Numbered from the stretch's first letter, positions 16,612 through 25,572 are shown. The stretch is 64,000 nt of DNA from Desulfuromonadaceae bacterium (GCA_028681335.1 JAQUIT010000006.1:1-64000); one strand, 5' to 3'. Notes: a model not told the origin generated them from the letters alone. Program-made: numbers and translations.

Positions 16612-17421
16612 CTACCTGTCAGCCCCCGGGGTAATGGAAAGAATGCCGTCAAGCTCCTTCATTTCAGCAGCGGTAAGGGCCACAGGCAGCATCCTTGACC
16701 ACGGTTTTATCTCTCGCGGATTTTTAAGCCACGTGCTCAGCCTGCGGCCAGTCCAGGGCAAATTATTCCTGAACGTCTCCGGATAATAGACTGAAAATAG
16801 TCCGGACAGATTAGGACCTATTGCCCCTGTGCCACTAGCGCCAAAACGCTCACTCAGCAACCGGTGACAGCTGCCACACTTCCGGGAGAATACATCTGCA
16901 CCACTTTTCCCAGTGGTATTGAAATGTACCCGTACCGGCCCGGACACTGCCATTTCACGCCCCACTGAACCGGCAAGAAGGGTATTTACCAACGTGGTGA
17001 TCTGTGCCTCCGTCAGCGCAAAATCCGGCATATTGGCAACCGGATGCCGCACCAACAGCGCTATTTCTCCGGCGCTTTTACGTATAACCGAACTATCAAG
17101 ATTTACTGCAAGACGATTACCGCGGCCTCCACTGACATGACAGCGACGACAGGCAAGCGTGTCCAGCAGTCGTTGCCCATCCCGCAACTCTATCTGGTTG
17201 CCGAGCATAAAGTTGGCATATTTCCCTTCACGCAATCCGGCATGGGCAATATTCTTACGTTCAGAAGCAGCGTTACCGCGATGGCAGTCAACACAACGAC
17301 CATGTTCTACATAATGAACCGGGTGACATAACAGACAAAGCTGTCGCACCTGCCCTCCCCGCCCCCACGCCGGGATGGCTGCCGTAAAGAGGGCAACTGC
17401 GATTAAAAGAGCAGAGACCAA
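16612..17421 (-). CDS. Tetrahaem c-type cytochrome of a b6-type complex
   Basis: 269 aa. It starts at TTG 17421, supported by AGGGGG five bases upstream and a 19-bp overlap with the subunit IV gene. A signal peptide (VSALLIAVALFTAAIPAWG) precedes four CXXCH sites: CLLCH, CVDCH, CRRCH and CGSCH. The first three lie in the N-terminal third. The last sits in a mono-haem cytochrome c-like domain with a distal Met candidate (WSRMLPVALTAAEMKEL). It likely takes electrons from the cytochrome b subunits encoded just upstream. Confidence 0.9.
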   Translation of the reverse strand: MVSALLIAVALFTAAIPAWGRGGQVRQLCLLCHPVHYVEHGRCVDCHRGNAASERKNIAHAGLREGKYANFMLGNQIELRDGQRLLDTLACRRCHVSGGRGNRLAVNLDSSVIRKSAGEIALLVRHPVANMPDFALTEAQITTLVNTLLAGSVGREMAVSGPVRVHFNTTGKSGADVFSRKCGSCHRLLSERFGASGTGAIGPNLSGLFSVYYPETFRNNLPWTGRRLSTWLKNPREIKPWSRMLPVALTAAEMKELDGILSITPGADR

Positions 17422-17813
17422 TCAGCCCCCCTGAAAAACATCGCCACTATGGTCAGCAGAACAATAGCAACAACCGCCATAACAGTCAGAGCCGAAACAA
17501 ACTTCTGTTCACGCGGAAACCAGCTGGCTCTGTGGACGTGTGAGCTTATCGACAACCAGGGAAGAAGCAGCAAGACGCACCCCAACAGTATGACCGGATA
17601 GATCATAAATCGCGACCAACTGACCATCTCCTGAATCCAGAGCAGAAACCAGGCAGACTTTGCCGGGTTAGGTGTAACCGCCGGATTGGCCTGTTCCTGA
17701 AGCGGTGCCGGCATCATCACCGCCAGAGTTAGCAGAAGTATCGCCAGAGCATACATAGAGCGGCTGATAAGTCTGAAAAAACCGGGAGAGCTTTTAACGA
17801 ATCCGTTTTTCAT
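17403..17813 (-). CDS. Cytochrome b6-f subunit IV-like protein
   Basis: 136 aa with three membrane helices. The segment NPAVTPNPAKSAWFLLWIQE aligns with the start of the C-terminal half of cytochrome b, where quinol-oxidation (Qo) sites normally carry PEWY. Here that stretch reads KSAWF. It starts at an ATGA overlap with the cytochrome b6 gene (17810-17813) and overlaps the tetrahaem cytochrome gene downstream. Together with those genes it forms the membrane core of a quinol:cytochrome c oxidoreductase. Confidence 0.85.
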   Translation of the reverse strand: MKNGFVKSSPGFFRLISRSMYALAILLLTLAVMMPAPLQEQANPAVTPNPAKSAWFLLWIQEMVSWSRFMIYPVILLGCVLLLLPWLSISSHVHRASWFPREQKFVSALTVMAVVAIVLLTIVAMFFRGADWSLLF

Positions 17814-18430
17814 AGATACGGCAACACCCCTTTGTTCTTTCTGACCCGGTAGAAATGCAACAGTGACAGCAAAAAGACCCCAAGCGGGATGATGACGATG
17901 TGAAGAGCATAAAAGCGAAGTAACGACAGACCTTCTCCGACCCCGTCCGGCACAAGCAGAGAGCGCAGCAGTGCTCCGAACGGCAGCGTCGCCAACAGCT
18001 CCATACCGGTCTGGGTCGCCCAGAAGGCCAGCTGGTCAAATGGCAGCAGGTAACCGGTATAGGCTTCAAAAACTGTCAGTATCAGGAGCAGGCAGCCGAC
18101 CACCCAGTTCAGTTGTCGAGGTCGCTGATATGCCCCGGTCAGAATCACCCGCAAAGTGTGCAGCAGTACGAGGAGTAGCAGCACATGCGATGTAACACGG
18201 TGCAGATTGCGCAGGTATTTGCCTCCCCAGACCGAAGACTCAAGAAAAAGGATTGAATTAAATGCCCGCTCAGGCGTCGGCTGGTAGTAAACGATCAACA
18301 GCAAGCCACTGACCAGCATGATCAGGAAGGCTGTAAAAGCCAGCCCACCAAGACAGAGGGTATAGCTGATACGCAGATTACGTTCCAGAACTACGCGGGG
18401 GAAGAGATGCTTGAGAAATTCAGTAATCAT
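17810..18430 (-). CDS. Cytochrome b6-type dihaem subunit
   Basis: 206 aa from ATG 18430 (TTG 18442 is an alternative, and neither has a good ribosome site). Four membrane helices carry two histidine pairs: NLHRVTSH...LLH (14 apart) and ALHIVIIPLG...LLH (15 apart). The 14/15 spacing is characteristic of cytochrome b6 rather than mitochondrial cytochrome b. The protein ligates two b haems and oxidises menaquinol, passing electrons to the Rieske and c-type partners. First gene of a three-gene unit. The Rieske gene lies at 21660-22055. Confidence 0.92.
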   Translation of the reverse strand: MITEFLKHLFPRVVLERNLRISYTLCLGGLAFTAFLIMLVSGLLLIVYYQPTPERAFNSILFLESSVWGGKYLRNLHRVTSHVLLLLVLLHTLRVILTGAYQRPRQLNWVVGCLLLILTVFEAYTGYLLPFDQLAFWATQTGMELLATLPFGALLRSLLVPDGVGEGLSLLRFYALHIVIIPLGVFLLSLLHFYRVRKNKGVLPYL

Positions 18431-18554
18431 GGATTCAATCAATCAGTGACGATGTCATTAGGAATAATTTTGCGTACGCGATCTTATAGCATGATTATCT
18501 TGATATTGGTACGCCAGCAAGTAATCACCCGCTGAAAAAACTGCGGTGAAATGC

Positions 18555-20240
18555 TCACATTCTCCCGGAGCGGATGATCGCATAAACGAGCCAGAGCCCA
18601 ACAACTCCCGCCACGGTATACCCCATAAATGCCAGCACCGGAAAACCCATAACTTTTGGCCCTTTATCCGTCTGCATAATTATGGAAGATCCTATTATCA
18701 TGGCGGCCAGAATCATGCTGGTTGAGAGGCGGTTGATGGAACGGTCAAAATCGGCCGTAAATTTATCCAGACCGCGATGTTCCAGGTCGATCTTGAACTT
18801 GTTGCGATTGATGCGATTGATGATCTCTTTCAGGTCACGAGGAATATTGCGTGCCAGATTCAGATATGACGAGAGGATCTGGTTGACGTCACGGGAAATG
18901 CGTAACGGGGAGTATTTCTGCCTGAGCGCTTTCACAATGAAAGGGCGCAGGTGCTCGACCATATCGAATGCCGGATCTAGCATACGCCCCGTCCCCTCGA
19001 CCAGCACCAGTGACTTTGCCAGCATCATCAGATCTGGTGAAATCCTGATATTGTAGAGGGTAATGATCTCAATGAACTCCATCAACATGCGCCCAACTTC
19101 AATATCTTGGAGAGGGATTTCATAATAGCCGTCAATGAAATTGAACAGGTCACGCTTAAGGGCACGAATATCAAGATTGTCAGAGATATCACCGGCAAAG
19201 AGCAGCAGGGAGACGACCTCATCCATATCGCGATTAACAATTGCCGCCAGGATGTCAGTGAGGAATTTTTTAAGATCATCATCCAGGCGCCCCACAATAC
19301 CGTAATCAAGCAGGCAGATAACGTTATCCGGAAGGATCAGCGCATTCCCCGGATGAAGATCGCCATGAAAAAAACCGTGATCGAGTACCATCTCAAGAAA
19401 ACAATCCGCCCCGCGATGGGCAAGCAGCGCCGGATCAAGCCCCTGTTCAAGAAGTTTCCCCCGCTCTGAAATCTTTACCCCGGCGATGTACTCCATTGTC
19501 AAAATTGCGCGCGAGCTCTGTTCCCAATAGACACGCGGGAAATACATCCACGGTGTTTTACCGAAATTGTCGCGGAATTTTTCTATGGTGTGCCCTTCAC
19601 GTGAAAAGTCCATCTCCCTACGGATCGTACGGGCAAATTCACGCACAATCCCGACCGGATCATACAGTTCGCTGCCCGGCACATGCCGCTCGGCCAGACC
19701 GGCCAACGCCATCAGAGCACTTATGTCCGCTTCCACCACCTCGACAATTCCCGGCCGCCGCACCTTGATAACCACATCCTCACCGGTCAGCAAACGGGCT
19801 CTATGCACCTGTGCAATAGATGCAGCCGCCAGTGGCACAGGATCAATTTCTGCAAAAAAATGTTCCACAGGGGCGCCAAGACCGGTTGAAATCTGGATCA
19901 GAACCTCTGCAAAAGAGAAGCTAGGCACATTATCCTGCAGCTTTTCAAATTCATGAACAAAAGCTTGCGGTATAACATCCGCCCGAGTGGAGAGAATCTG
20001 CCCTAACTTGACAAATGTCGGCCCCAACTCCTCCAGGGCAAGCCGCATCCGTTCGGCAGCCGTAAGCCGTGCTATATCGGGCATAGGGCGACGAAACAGC
20101 CTTCTGCTTCGTACAACAACGTCCGCAAGCCCCAGCATCTCGAGCGCCTGATCAAAACCGTGTGTGCTGAGGACACGAACAATGTTCAAATAACGCCTGA
20201 TGCTACGTATATTACGGTTAATACTGAGGAATTTCACCAT
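18555..20240 (-). CDS. UbiB/ABC1-family atypical kinase
   Basis: 561 aa, full length for the family. Kinase-like hallmarks: the N-terminal KLGQILSTRADVIP (KxGQ), the Ala-rich loop VPLAAASIAQVHRA in place of a P-loop, HGFFHGDLHPGNALI (catalytic loop) and CLLDYGIVG (the DFG-equivalent). Two C-terminal membrane helices (ILAAMIIGSSIIMQ and a final hydrophobic segment). UbiB proteins support quinone biosynthesis and lipid or quinone handling. It lies between cytochrome b and Rieske genes, which fits menaquinone physiology. It starts 4 nt after the phasin-like gene. Confidence 0.92.
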   Translation of the reverse strand: MVKFLSINRNIRSIRRYLNIVRVLSTHGFDQALEMLGLADVVVRSRRLFRRPMPDIARLTAAERMRLALEELGPTFVKLGQILSTRADVIPQAFVHEFEKLQDNVPSFSFAEVLIQISTGLGAPVEHFFAEIDPVPLAAASIAQVHRARLLTGEDVVIKVRRPGIVEVVEADISALMALAGLAERHVPGSELYDPVGIVREFARTIRREMDFSREGHTIEKFRDNFGKTPWMYFPRVYWEQSSRAILTMEYIAGVKISERGKLLEQGLDPALLAHRGADCFLEMVLDHGFFHGDLHPGNALILPDNVICLLDYGIVGRLDDDLKKFLTDILAAIVNRDMDEVVSLLLFAGDISDNLDIRALKRDLFNFIDGYYEIPLQDIEVGRMLMEFIEIITLYNIRISPDLMMLAKSLVLVEGTGRMLDPAFDMVEHLRPFIVKALRQKYSPLRISRDVNQILSSYLNLARNIPRDLKEIINRINRNKFKIDLEHRGLDKFTADFDRSINRLSTSMILAAMIIGSSIIMQTDKGPKVMGFPVLAFMGYTVAGVVGLWLVYAIIRSGRM

Positions 20241-20243
20241 CTG

Positions 20244-20540
20244 CTAGTTGTTACCGCGCGATTCCAGTTCATCAACCCGTTTGGCAAGCCGGTCATACTC
20301 TTCACGACTAACCATGCCCAGGCGGTCAACGACCTTTTTAACTTCGTTTTCAGCCATTTCAGTGACTTTTTCCTTGTTTTCTTTTGCAAGCGTCTGAAGC
20401 TTCTCAACCAGCTGCTTTCCTTCATCTTCGCTCAACTTGAAGCGGTCTTTCATTTCTGCGACCAACTCTTCAGCCTTCTTCTGGGTAATTGCAGCAACAC
20501 CGATCGTCGTCATAACAGCTTTTTCAAACAATTCAAGCAT
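20244..20540 (-). CDS. Phasin-like coiled-coil protein
   Basis: 98 aa. It starts at ATG 20540 with GGAGG five bases upstream. After a short hydrophobic N-terminal segment the protein is almost entirely charged amphipathic helix (EELVAEMKDRFKLSEDEG, VEKLQTLAKENKEKVTEMA) and ends in a short coiled coil (EYDRLAKRVDELESR). It resembles the small phasin/PhaI-related proteins often found directly upstream of ubiB. The role is unclear. Translation is likely coupled to the kinase downstream. Confidence 0.78.
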   Translation of the reverse strand: MLELFEKAVMTTIGVAAITQKKAEELVAEMKDRFKLSEDEGKQLVEKLQTLAKENKEKVTEMAENEVKKVVDRLGMVSREEYDRLAKRVDELESRGNN

Positions 20541-20714
20541 GGTGTACCTCCAAGGCTCAATATTTCACATCTTTGTTAAGCTTATCATAAGAGCTTTCTG
20601 TTGCAAACAGAGCAGTCCCTTCTGTATTTACTTACGTGTGCATTCAACACGTTCTATTTATTCATAGCCTATGCTATGCTCCACAAGGATACTAGGCATA
20701 ATAAGGAGAGTAGC

Positions 20715-21644
20715 ATGGCCTCCATTACCAACGCGCTCATACCTGTACTGGCATTGATTCTGGCCGGCTTTATCATCCAGCGCACCAACTTTCTTCCGCC
20801 GTCATTCTGGCCGTCGGCCGAGAAACTGACCTATTTCCTGCTCATGCCTGCGACTCTGATACACAACATGGCCGGCAAGCAGATCGGCTCCCTGCCATGG
20901 TTGAAGATACTACTGACCGTCGAAGGCGCTATCATGGCAAGCGCGACGCTGGTCACACTCTGGTGGCTTGTCAACCGCCGCATGGGCGGTCGGGCCTTCA
21001 CCTCACTTTTCCAGGGCGGTGTCCGCTTCAATACCTTTGTGGCACTGGCGGTGGCGGAAAATCTGTTCGGCATAGACGGCCTGTTCCTCGCTGCCATGGG
21101 GGCAGGATTCATGATTATTCTGATCAACGTACTCTGTGTCTCGGTTTTTTCTCTTGCGGTCGGCGATGGCAAAGGCATAAACATCAAACGCCTGTTTGCC
21201 GACCTTTTGCGCAACCCGCTCATTATAGGCTGTGTCATCGGTGTGGGACTTAATGCCTCCGGACTCAAACTGCCGCAGGCGATCGACGGCATACTCGCTC
21301 TAGGAGGAAAAGCCGCTTTCCCGGTAGGGCTTATGGCCGTTGGAGCGGCATACCGGGCCGAGAATCTGATGCTGCACTGGCATCCACTGCTGGTAACGAG
21401 CACCGTTCAGTTCATCTGCAAACCAATGATAGCATGGGGACTTGGCACCACCATGGGGCTCTCAGGCCTGGCCTTGAGTGTCGTTGTCTTGCTGTTCAGC
21501 GTCCCGACGGCCCCTTCAGCCTATATCCTCTCGCGGCAAATGGGTGGCGATCATGACAGCATGGCCGCGATCATTACCGCACAGACCTGCCTGTCGTTTT
21601 TCACCTTGCCGCTCACAATCTGGCTGTTGCGCCAAAGCCTGTGA
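20715..21644 (+). CDS. AEC-family (auxin efflux carrier-like) transporter
   Basis: 309 aa from ATG 20715, supported by AAGGAG seven bases upstream. The longer frame to 20601 lacks one and enters the divergent promoter region. About ten membrane helices. Family features include the N-terminal LIPVLALILAGFIIQR, a central GGVRFNTFVALAVA and the C-terminal VPTAPSAYILSRQMGGD. Bacterial AEC members export small carboxylates such as malate, but the substrate here cannot be inferred. It is the only + strand gene in this region and converges on the Rieske gene. Confidence 0.9.
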   Translation: MASITNALIPVLALILAGFIIQRTNFLPPSFWPSAEKLTYFLLMPATLIHNMAGKQIGSLPWLKILLTVEGAIMASATLVTLWWLVNRRMGGRAFTSLFQGGVRFNTFVALAVAENLFGIDGLFLAAMGAGFMIILINVLCVSVFSLAVGDGKGINIKRLFADLLRNPLIIGCVIGVGLNASGLKLPQAIDGILALGGKAAFPVGLMAVGAAYRAENLMLHWHPLLVTSTVQFICKPMIAWGLGTTMGLSGLALSVVVLLFSVPTAPSAYILSRQMGGDHDSMAAIITAQTCLSFFTLPLTIWLLRQSL

Positions 21645-21659
21645 AAGTCGTTAATGATT

Positions 21660-22055
21660 TCACGCTACCACTTCTACCCGCTCACCATGCAGCTCCACTT
21701 TTATACGTTCAAGCGGTCGATCTGCAGGGCCTTTAAGCACCTTTCCCTGGTGATCGAAGCGGCTACCATGACAGGGGCACGACAGCGCATCTTCCGAAAC
21801 GGCTACCGTACAGCCTAGATGGGTGCAGACCAGACTCAAAGCGTAGATACCACTACCATCCCTCAGCAGTGCTATACGCTCTTCACGGAATACCAGTGCC
21901 CCGCCCGTCGGCACATCTGCAGCCATTGCGCTGGCCAGCACGCGGCGCTTTCCGCTAGATCGTGGTGTCAGGTAGCGTACCAACAGAGCTCCGGAAGCAA
22001 ACAGCAGAGTCAGTGTTTTGATGAATTTTCGACGTGATTGAGAAACGTTTTCCAT
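21660..22055 (-). CDS. Rieske [2Fe-2S] protein, TAT-exported
   Basis: 131 aa. The N-terminus has a twin-arginine motif (SRRKFIK) and one helix that may stay as a membrane anchor. The cluster ligands are in CTHLGC and CPCHGSRF, giving the two Cys/two His pattern. It is likely the Rieske subunit of the b6-type complex at 16612-18430, although three unrelated genes intervene. Its start lies 46 nt inside the upstream 9-haem cytochrome gene, so translation of the two is tightly linked. Confidence 0.93.
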   Translation of the reverse strand: MENVSQSRRKFIKTLTLLFASGALLVRYLTPRSSGKRRVLASAMAADVPTGGALVFREERIALLRDGSGIYALSLVCTHLGCTVAVSEDALSCPCHGSRFDHQGKVLKGPADRPLERIKVELHGERVEVVA

Positions 22056-23206
22056 TTTTCGATATATACCTTTGTATAAGCGGGACTTTTACTGCTCATG
22101 CGCAGATAGCGTGACGCCTCTACAAAACTGCCGTTGCTTACCCGCTGCCCTTTCTGCAGCCAGAATGATTCCAACCCCATGCCATCTTTTTCAAGATTAT
22201 AGATCCTGCTGGAAACAGGCTCAAGGAGAAAGCGGACCGGATTATCATGACACCCTTCGCAGGTTACGCTGCCGCGTTGAACAGTATGGGGGAAAAATGC
22301 CCGCCACTCTGCCACTAGCAGTGTGTTCTCCGGCCCATGGTTTCTGGCTGTCATGATGTCGGTGTAATAGGAGATAAACATCGGCCGGATCGGGCTGATT
22401 TTACCCCTGGAGTTTATTCCAAGCGGAGGTGCATCCTGCTTTTTAAGAAAAGCACTGCGCAGATACTCTGCACTGGCTCCGGAATTAAGGTCAAAGTCGT
22501 CCTTCATGCGCCTGTCGCGAAAGCGGAGGAAAAATGTGCCGTACTCCTGGGCTGCCCAGACCGAATGGCAGGCGTAGCACTCCAGTCGTTCCATATGAGC
22601 CGGGATACGGTGTTCAGGAATTTTCAAGTCTGGCTTATGGCAGTCGCGACAGCCTTTGGACGCTTTCCTACCCTCTGCCAGACTTTTCATTGAATGACAG
22701 GCACCGCAGGTCATACCGGCGACATAGTGCACATCAGGAAGCATCTTCAGGAATGTGGAACCATTGACAACTGTTCCGCGCTGATAACGCATATTGTCCT
22801 CACGCGGAGCACGACCGGAATAATCCCAACCGGTGTAGTAACCGTTATGACACTTTTGGCAAACCGCCACAGACGGCTTCGCAACCGCCCCTTCAAAGTG
22901 ACAGTCAAGGCACCCGTTCAAGTGGCAAGAGTTGCAGTTTTTATCCCAAAAAGAAGAATCGAACCGCCCATAGCTGCGCTGCACAAACTGCTTCTCACCG
23001 CTGCGTGTCCCCATGGCGTGATCAAATATTTTCTCATACCCCCGATGGCAGACGGCACATCCGCCCCCCCGAGTGAAGCTGACGGCACGTTCATTGCGAC
23101 TTGAATTTTGATGGTGGCACGAAGCGCAGGTTCCAGCCTGAGCAGCGTTTGCATTCAAAGCCAGAGCCAGACAGAAGCAGGCAATAAGAACAGATATCCA
23201 ACGCAC
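22010..23206 (-). CDS. Nine-haem periplasmic c-type cytochrome
   Basis: 398 aa from GTG 23206. The longer frame to 23266 would read through the terminator of the preceding gene, so it is rejected. A signal peptide (RWISVLIACFCLALALNANA) precedes nine CXXCH motifs: CASCH, CAVCH, CNSCH, CLDCH, CQKCH, CGACH, CRDCH, CYACH and CEGCH. The first eight cluster before residue ~225. A haem-free stretch of about 90 residues separates the ninth. It probably accepts electrons from the Rieske/cytochrome b complex and carries them across the periplasm. Confidence 0.93.
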   Translation of the reverse strand: MRWISVLIACFCLALALNANAAQAGTCASCHHQNSSRNERAVSFTRGGGCAVCHRGYEKIFDHAMGTRSGEKQFVQRSYGRFDSSFWDKNCNSCHLNGCLDCHFEGAVAKPSVAVCQKCHNGYYTGWDYSGRAPREDNMRYQRGTVVNGSTFLKMLPDVHYVAGMTCGACHSMKSLAEGRKASKGCRDCHKPDLKIPEHRIPAHMERLECYACHSVWAAQEYGTFFLRFRDRRMKDDFDLNSGASAEYLRSAFLKKQDAPPLGINSRGKISPIRPMFISYYTDIMTARNHGPENTLLVAEWRAFFPHTVQRGSVTCEGCHDNPVRFLLEPVSSRIYNLEKDGMGLESFWLQKGQRVSNGSFVEASRYLRMSSKSPAYTKVYIEKWKTFLNHVENSSKH

Positions 23207-23228
23207 GAGGTCACATTCCTTTCCATGT

Positions 23229-23257
23229 AAAAAGGGGCATGCTGACTGCCATGCCCC
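23229..23257 (-). terminator. Terminator after the Lys-rich small protein gene
   Basis: On the minus strand GGGGCATG pairs with CATGCCCC around an eight-base loop, followed by five T residues. It separates the 23284 gene from the 9-haem cytochrome gene. Confidence 0.85.
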
Positions 23258-23283
23258 CCTGATCAAAACATATCAAGCAATAA

Positions 23284-23487
23284 TTAGCAGCCGGAAACTT
23301 CTTTTTTACCCTTGGCTGCAGGTTTTGCTTCTTCTTTTTTCTTCTCGTCCTTCTTGGTGCCCTTCTTCTCTTTTTTAACTTCTGCCTTTACGCCCTTTTC
23401 ATCTTTTTTTTCTTCGGCGGCAAAAGCTACCATTGAGAAACTAAGAACCATTGTTGCTGCAACAAGCATAACAAGCATTTTTTTCAT
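23284..23487 (-). CDS. Small exported Lys/Glu-rich protein ending in Gly-Cys
   Basis: 67 aa from ATG 23487, with AGGAG six bases upstream. A signal peptide (KKMLVMLVAATMVLSFSMVAFA) leaves a mature part of about 44 residues made almost only of Lys, Glu, Ala and Gly, with a single cysteine as the last residue (KKEVSGC). No family is recognised. Its own terminator follows and a GC-rich repeat lies upstream. It shares the Gly-Cys end with the small proteins at 25174 and 47116. Confidence 0.75.
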   Translation of the reverse strand: MKKMLVMLVAATMVLSFSMVAFAAEEKKDEKGVKAEVKKEKKGTKKDEKKKEEAKPAAKGKKEVSGC

Positions 23488-23582
23488 ACATTCTCCTTTT
23501 GAGTATGAGACCTGCACAGCAGGCCCGGTGTTTGTTTATCATACTAAATAACGAGGGTCATACAAAAAACTTAGAAACGACT

Positions 23583-23618
23583 CCCCCTCCCTTGACGGAA
23601 GGGGGTTGGGGTGAGGGA
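23583..23618 (+). repeat. GC-rich dispersed repeat, copy A
   Basis: Begins CCCCCTCCCTTGACGGAAGG and continues with a G-rich half ending GTGAGGGA. It forms an imperfect hairpin. Intergenic. Same family as the copies at 29639, 30029 and 47036. Confidence 0.8.
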
Positions 23619-23655
23619 ATCTTTTGACTTTTACAAGAGGCTGTGAAGCCAACCA

Positions 23656-25044
23656 TCACTCCTTGGTGATTTTATAACTGCCATCCTTCTGAATTTCAAT
23701 CTTGGCATTAAGAAACTTTACATTGGTATAACCGAGATTTTTTAGAGCATTGTAGGCCATTTCAGCACGAACGCCGGTCGAACAATGGGTAATTATCAGT
23801 TTATCCTTAGGAATCTCAGCCAACCGATCCTTGATCTCGTCAGAAGGGATCGACGTAGCGACCTTAAGCATACCACCAACTACTTCGTCAGCATTACGAA
23901 CATCAATAATCATAACATTGGCTGGAAGCTGGGCAGCATATTTTTGAAACTCGTCAACATTAACCTCACCCGGGCGGGGCTTGGGTGTGTAGGATGCCTT
24001 AACGGAAAGCTTACCGGTGGCGATTTCCAGCTTTGCAGCCTGCCAGGCGTCAAAACCGCCGTCCAGAACCAGAACATTTTTAAATCCGGCTTTAATAAGA
24101 GCCGAAGCCACAACTGCCGCATCTTTACCGCTTTTCTGATCATAGACAATGACCGGAGCATTTTTCTTGATATCAAGAGCTTTTACCAGCTTTACCGCTT
24201 TCGTTGCCGGGAATGTCACGGCTCCTTTGATAAAGCCTTTTGCAGCATCCTTTTCTGCCCGGGCATCAAGCAAAACGTGGGGAATATCCTTATTCATCCA
24301 GGCTTCTTTAAGAAACGGAGCCGTGGTTAAGGCAAAGTGTTTCTCCTGCCACCCCGGTATACCGTCCTTAAAAACCTTCACGTTTGTGTAGCCAAGCTTC
24401 TGAGCTTTGCCGGCGGAACCGGGGCTCAGGTTACAGGTCACACCCTGACAATAAAAGACGATGAGAGCATTTTTATCCTTTGGCAACAGCTTTTCAGCCA
24501 TCTTGTCAAAGGCACCAAACGGAAAGCTAACGGCAGTCGGAATGTATCCCTGCTGGAAACGTGGCATTGGACGCGAATCAAACAGGAAGTATTTTCCTTT
24601 TTCCGGCCCCTTTGCGACAAGTTTTTCCACGTCTGCAATCTTATAGAGCATGTCGTCTGAAATCTTGACCGGAGGCTTTTCATATACTTTCACTGCGCTT
24701 TTGACGCCGTTTGCCTCAACGAACTCAATTTTAATTTCATGCCCTTTATTGATCTTACGGAGAAATTCACCATCACCGGTTTTACCTTCTCCGTTTACAA
24801 CCTTGATTTCATCCTCGTCAAACTTGATCAGCTCAACCGAATTGTCGATCTTCATCTGAATTGTTTTGGTCTTGAACGCAGCGCCATCATAGTAGCCATA
24901 CAGCTCCCCGGCTTCAGCCTTATGGCACGCCATGCATGGTTTCGCGATATTTGGTCTGGCTGCCGGGGCAGGATCTGCGGCAAAGACTGATGTGGCAGCA
25001 ACAACTGTAGCAAGTATCGTAAGCAGAACAGTTTTCTTTGTCAT
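23656..25044 (-). CDS. Exported haem-c protein with three rhodanese-like domains
   Basis: 462 aa. A signal peptide (residues 1-23) is followed by one c-type haem site, CMACH at residues 37-41. A beta-rich spacer runs to about residue 120. Three rhodanese-like domains then occur at ~130-235, ~250-345 and ~365-440. Domain 1 has a cysteine-containing loop (YCQGVTCN, Cys199) and domain 3 has HCSTGVRAE (Cys421). Domain 2 has no active-site cysteine (YDQKSGKDA). It therefore combines electron transfer and sulfur or selenium transfer in the periplasm. It lies downstream of a large porin gene, like the rhodanese/porin (ext-type) clusters of Geobacter, but a terminator intervenes. Confidence 0.88.
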   Translation of the reverse strand: MTKKTVLLTILATVVAATSVFAADPAPAARPNIAKPCMACHKAEAGELYGYYDGAAFKTKTIQMKIDNSVELIKFDEDEIKVVNGEGKTGDGEFLRKINKGHEIKIEFVEANGVKSAVKVYEKPPVKISDDMLYKIADVEKLVAKGPEKGKYFLFDSRPMPRFQQGYIPTAVSFPFGAFDKMAEKLLPKDKNALIVFYCQGVTCNLSPGSAGKAQKLGYTNVKVFKDGIPGWQEKHFALTTAPFLKEAWMNKDIPHVLLDARAEKDAAKGFIKGAVTFPATKAVKLVKALDIKKNAPVIVYDQKSGKDAAVVASALIKAGFKNVLVLDGGFDAWQAAKLEIATGKLSVKASYTPKPRPGEVNVDEFQKYAAQLPANVMIIDVRNADEVVGGMLKVATSIPSDEIKDRLAEIPKDKLIITHCSTGVRAEMAYNALKNLGYTNVKFLNAKIEIQKDGSYKITKE

Positions 25045-25093
25045 AAAGTGTCCCCCTGTCAGAAATTAAATTAAATAGTCTGTAACTGCGGGT

Positions 25094-25141
25094 AAAAAAA
25101 ACACCCACCAGCTTCTCGTTAAACCGAGATACTGGTGGGTG
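25094..25141 (-). terminator. Strong terminator after the 25174 gene
   Basis: On the minus strand a long stem (CACCCACCAG pairing with CTGGTGGGTG, extended by CTCG/CGAG with one mismatch) is followed by eight T residues. It ends the porin-small protein transcript before the rhodanese gene. Confidence 0.93.
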
Positions 25142-25173
25142 CGAGTGTCATATTCAACACATTTTTAACAGGC

Positions 25174-25497
25174 TTAGCAACCGGCTGTTTTCTTGAACAG
25201 ACGGGCAACGTTCTTGCCGTCTGTAACGTTGTACTTGACGCGTACTTCGTCGCCAACAACAATACGCTTGTCGCCGAACTTCTCAACAGTCATATCGTCA
25301 GTTACAGTAATAACGATAAGTGCTGCGCTTTTAGTATCTTTCAGGGTGGCTGTCACTACTTTTTTGTCAGCAGAAACTTCGAACTTGGTGATTACGCCAA
25401 CCATCTTGATTTCTTCAGCGCTAGCAGGGGTTGAAAAGGATACGAGGGAAACTGCTACCAAAACCAACATTGCAACTACGGATACAAACTTTTTCAT
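25174..25497 (-). CDS. Small exported beta-rich protein ending in Gly-Cys
   Basis: 107 aa from ATG 25497, with AGGAG six bases upstream. A signal peptide (KKFVSVVAMLVLVAVSLVSF) precedes a compact beta-rich domain (MVGVITKFEVSADKKVVTAT, then VGDEVRVKYNVTDGKNVARL). The only cysteine of the mature protein is the final residue (KKTAGC). It looks like a small OB- or SH3-like periplasmic protein of unknown function. It follows the porin gene after an intercistronic hairpin and is closed by a strong terminator, so it is probably coexpressed with the porin. Confidence 0.78.
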   Translation of the reverse strand: MKKFVSVVAMLVLVAVSLVSFSTPASAEEIKMVGVITKFEVSADKKVVTATLKDTKSAALIVITVTDDMTVEKFGDKRIVVGDEVRVKYNVTDGKNVARLFKKTAGC

Positions 25498-25572
25498 GGT
25501 ACGGCTCCTTAATGATGCAGATTTTTATATATAATAGCAGGCTCAATAAAAATCTGCAAAACTTTTTTTGCA

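Noticed and set aside
23207-23266. Longer start for the 9-haem cytochrome
   Set aside because: Would include the terminator of the preceding gene and delays the signal peptide.
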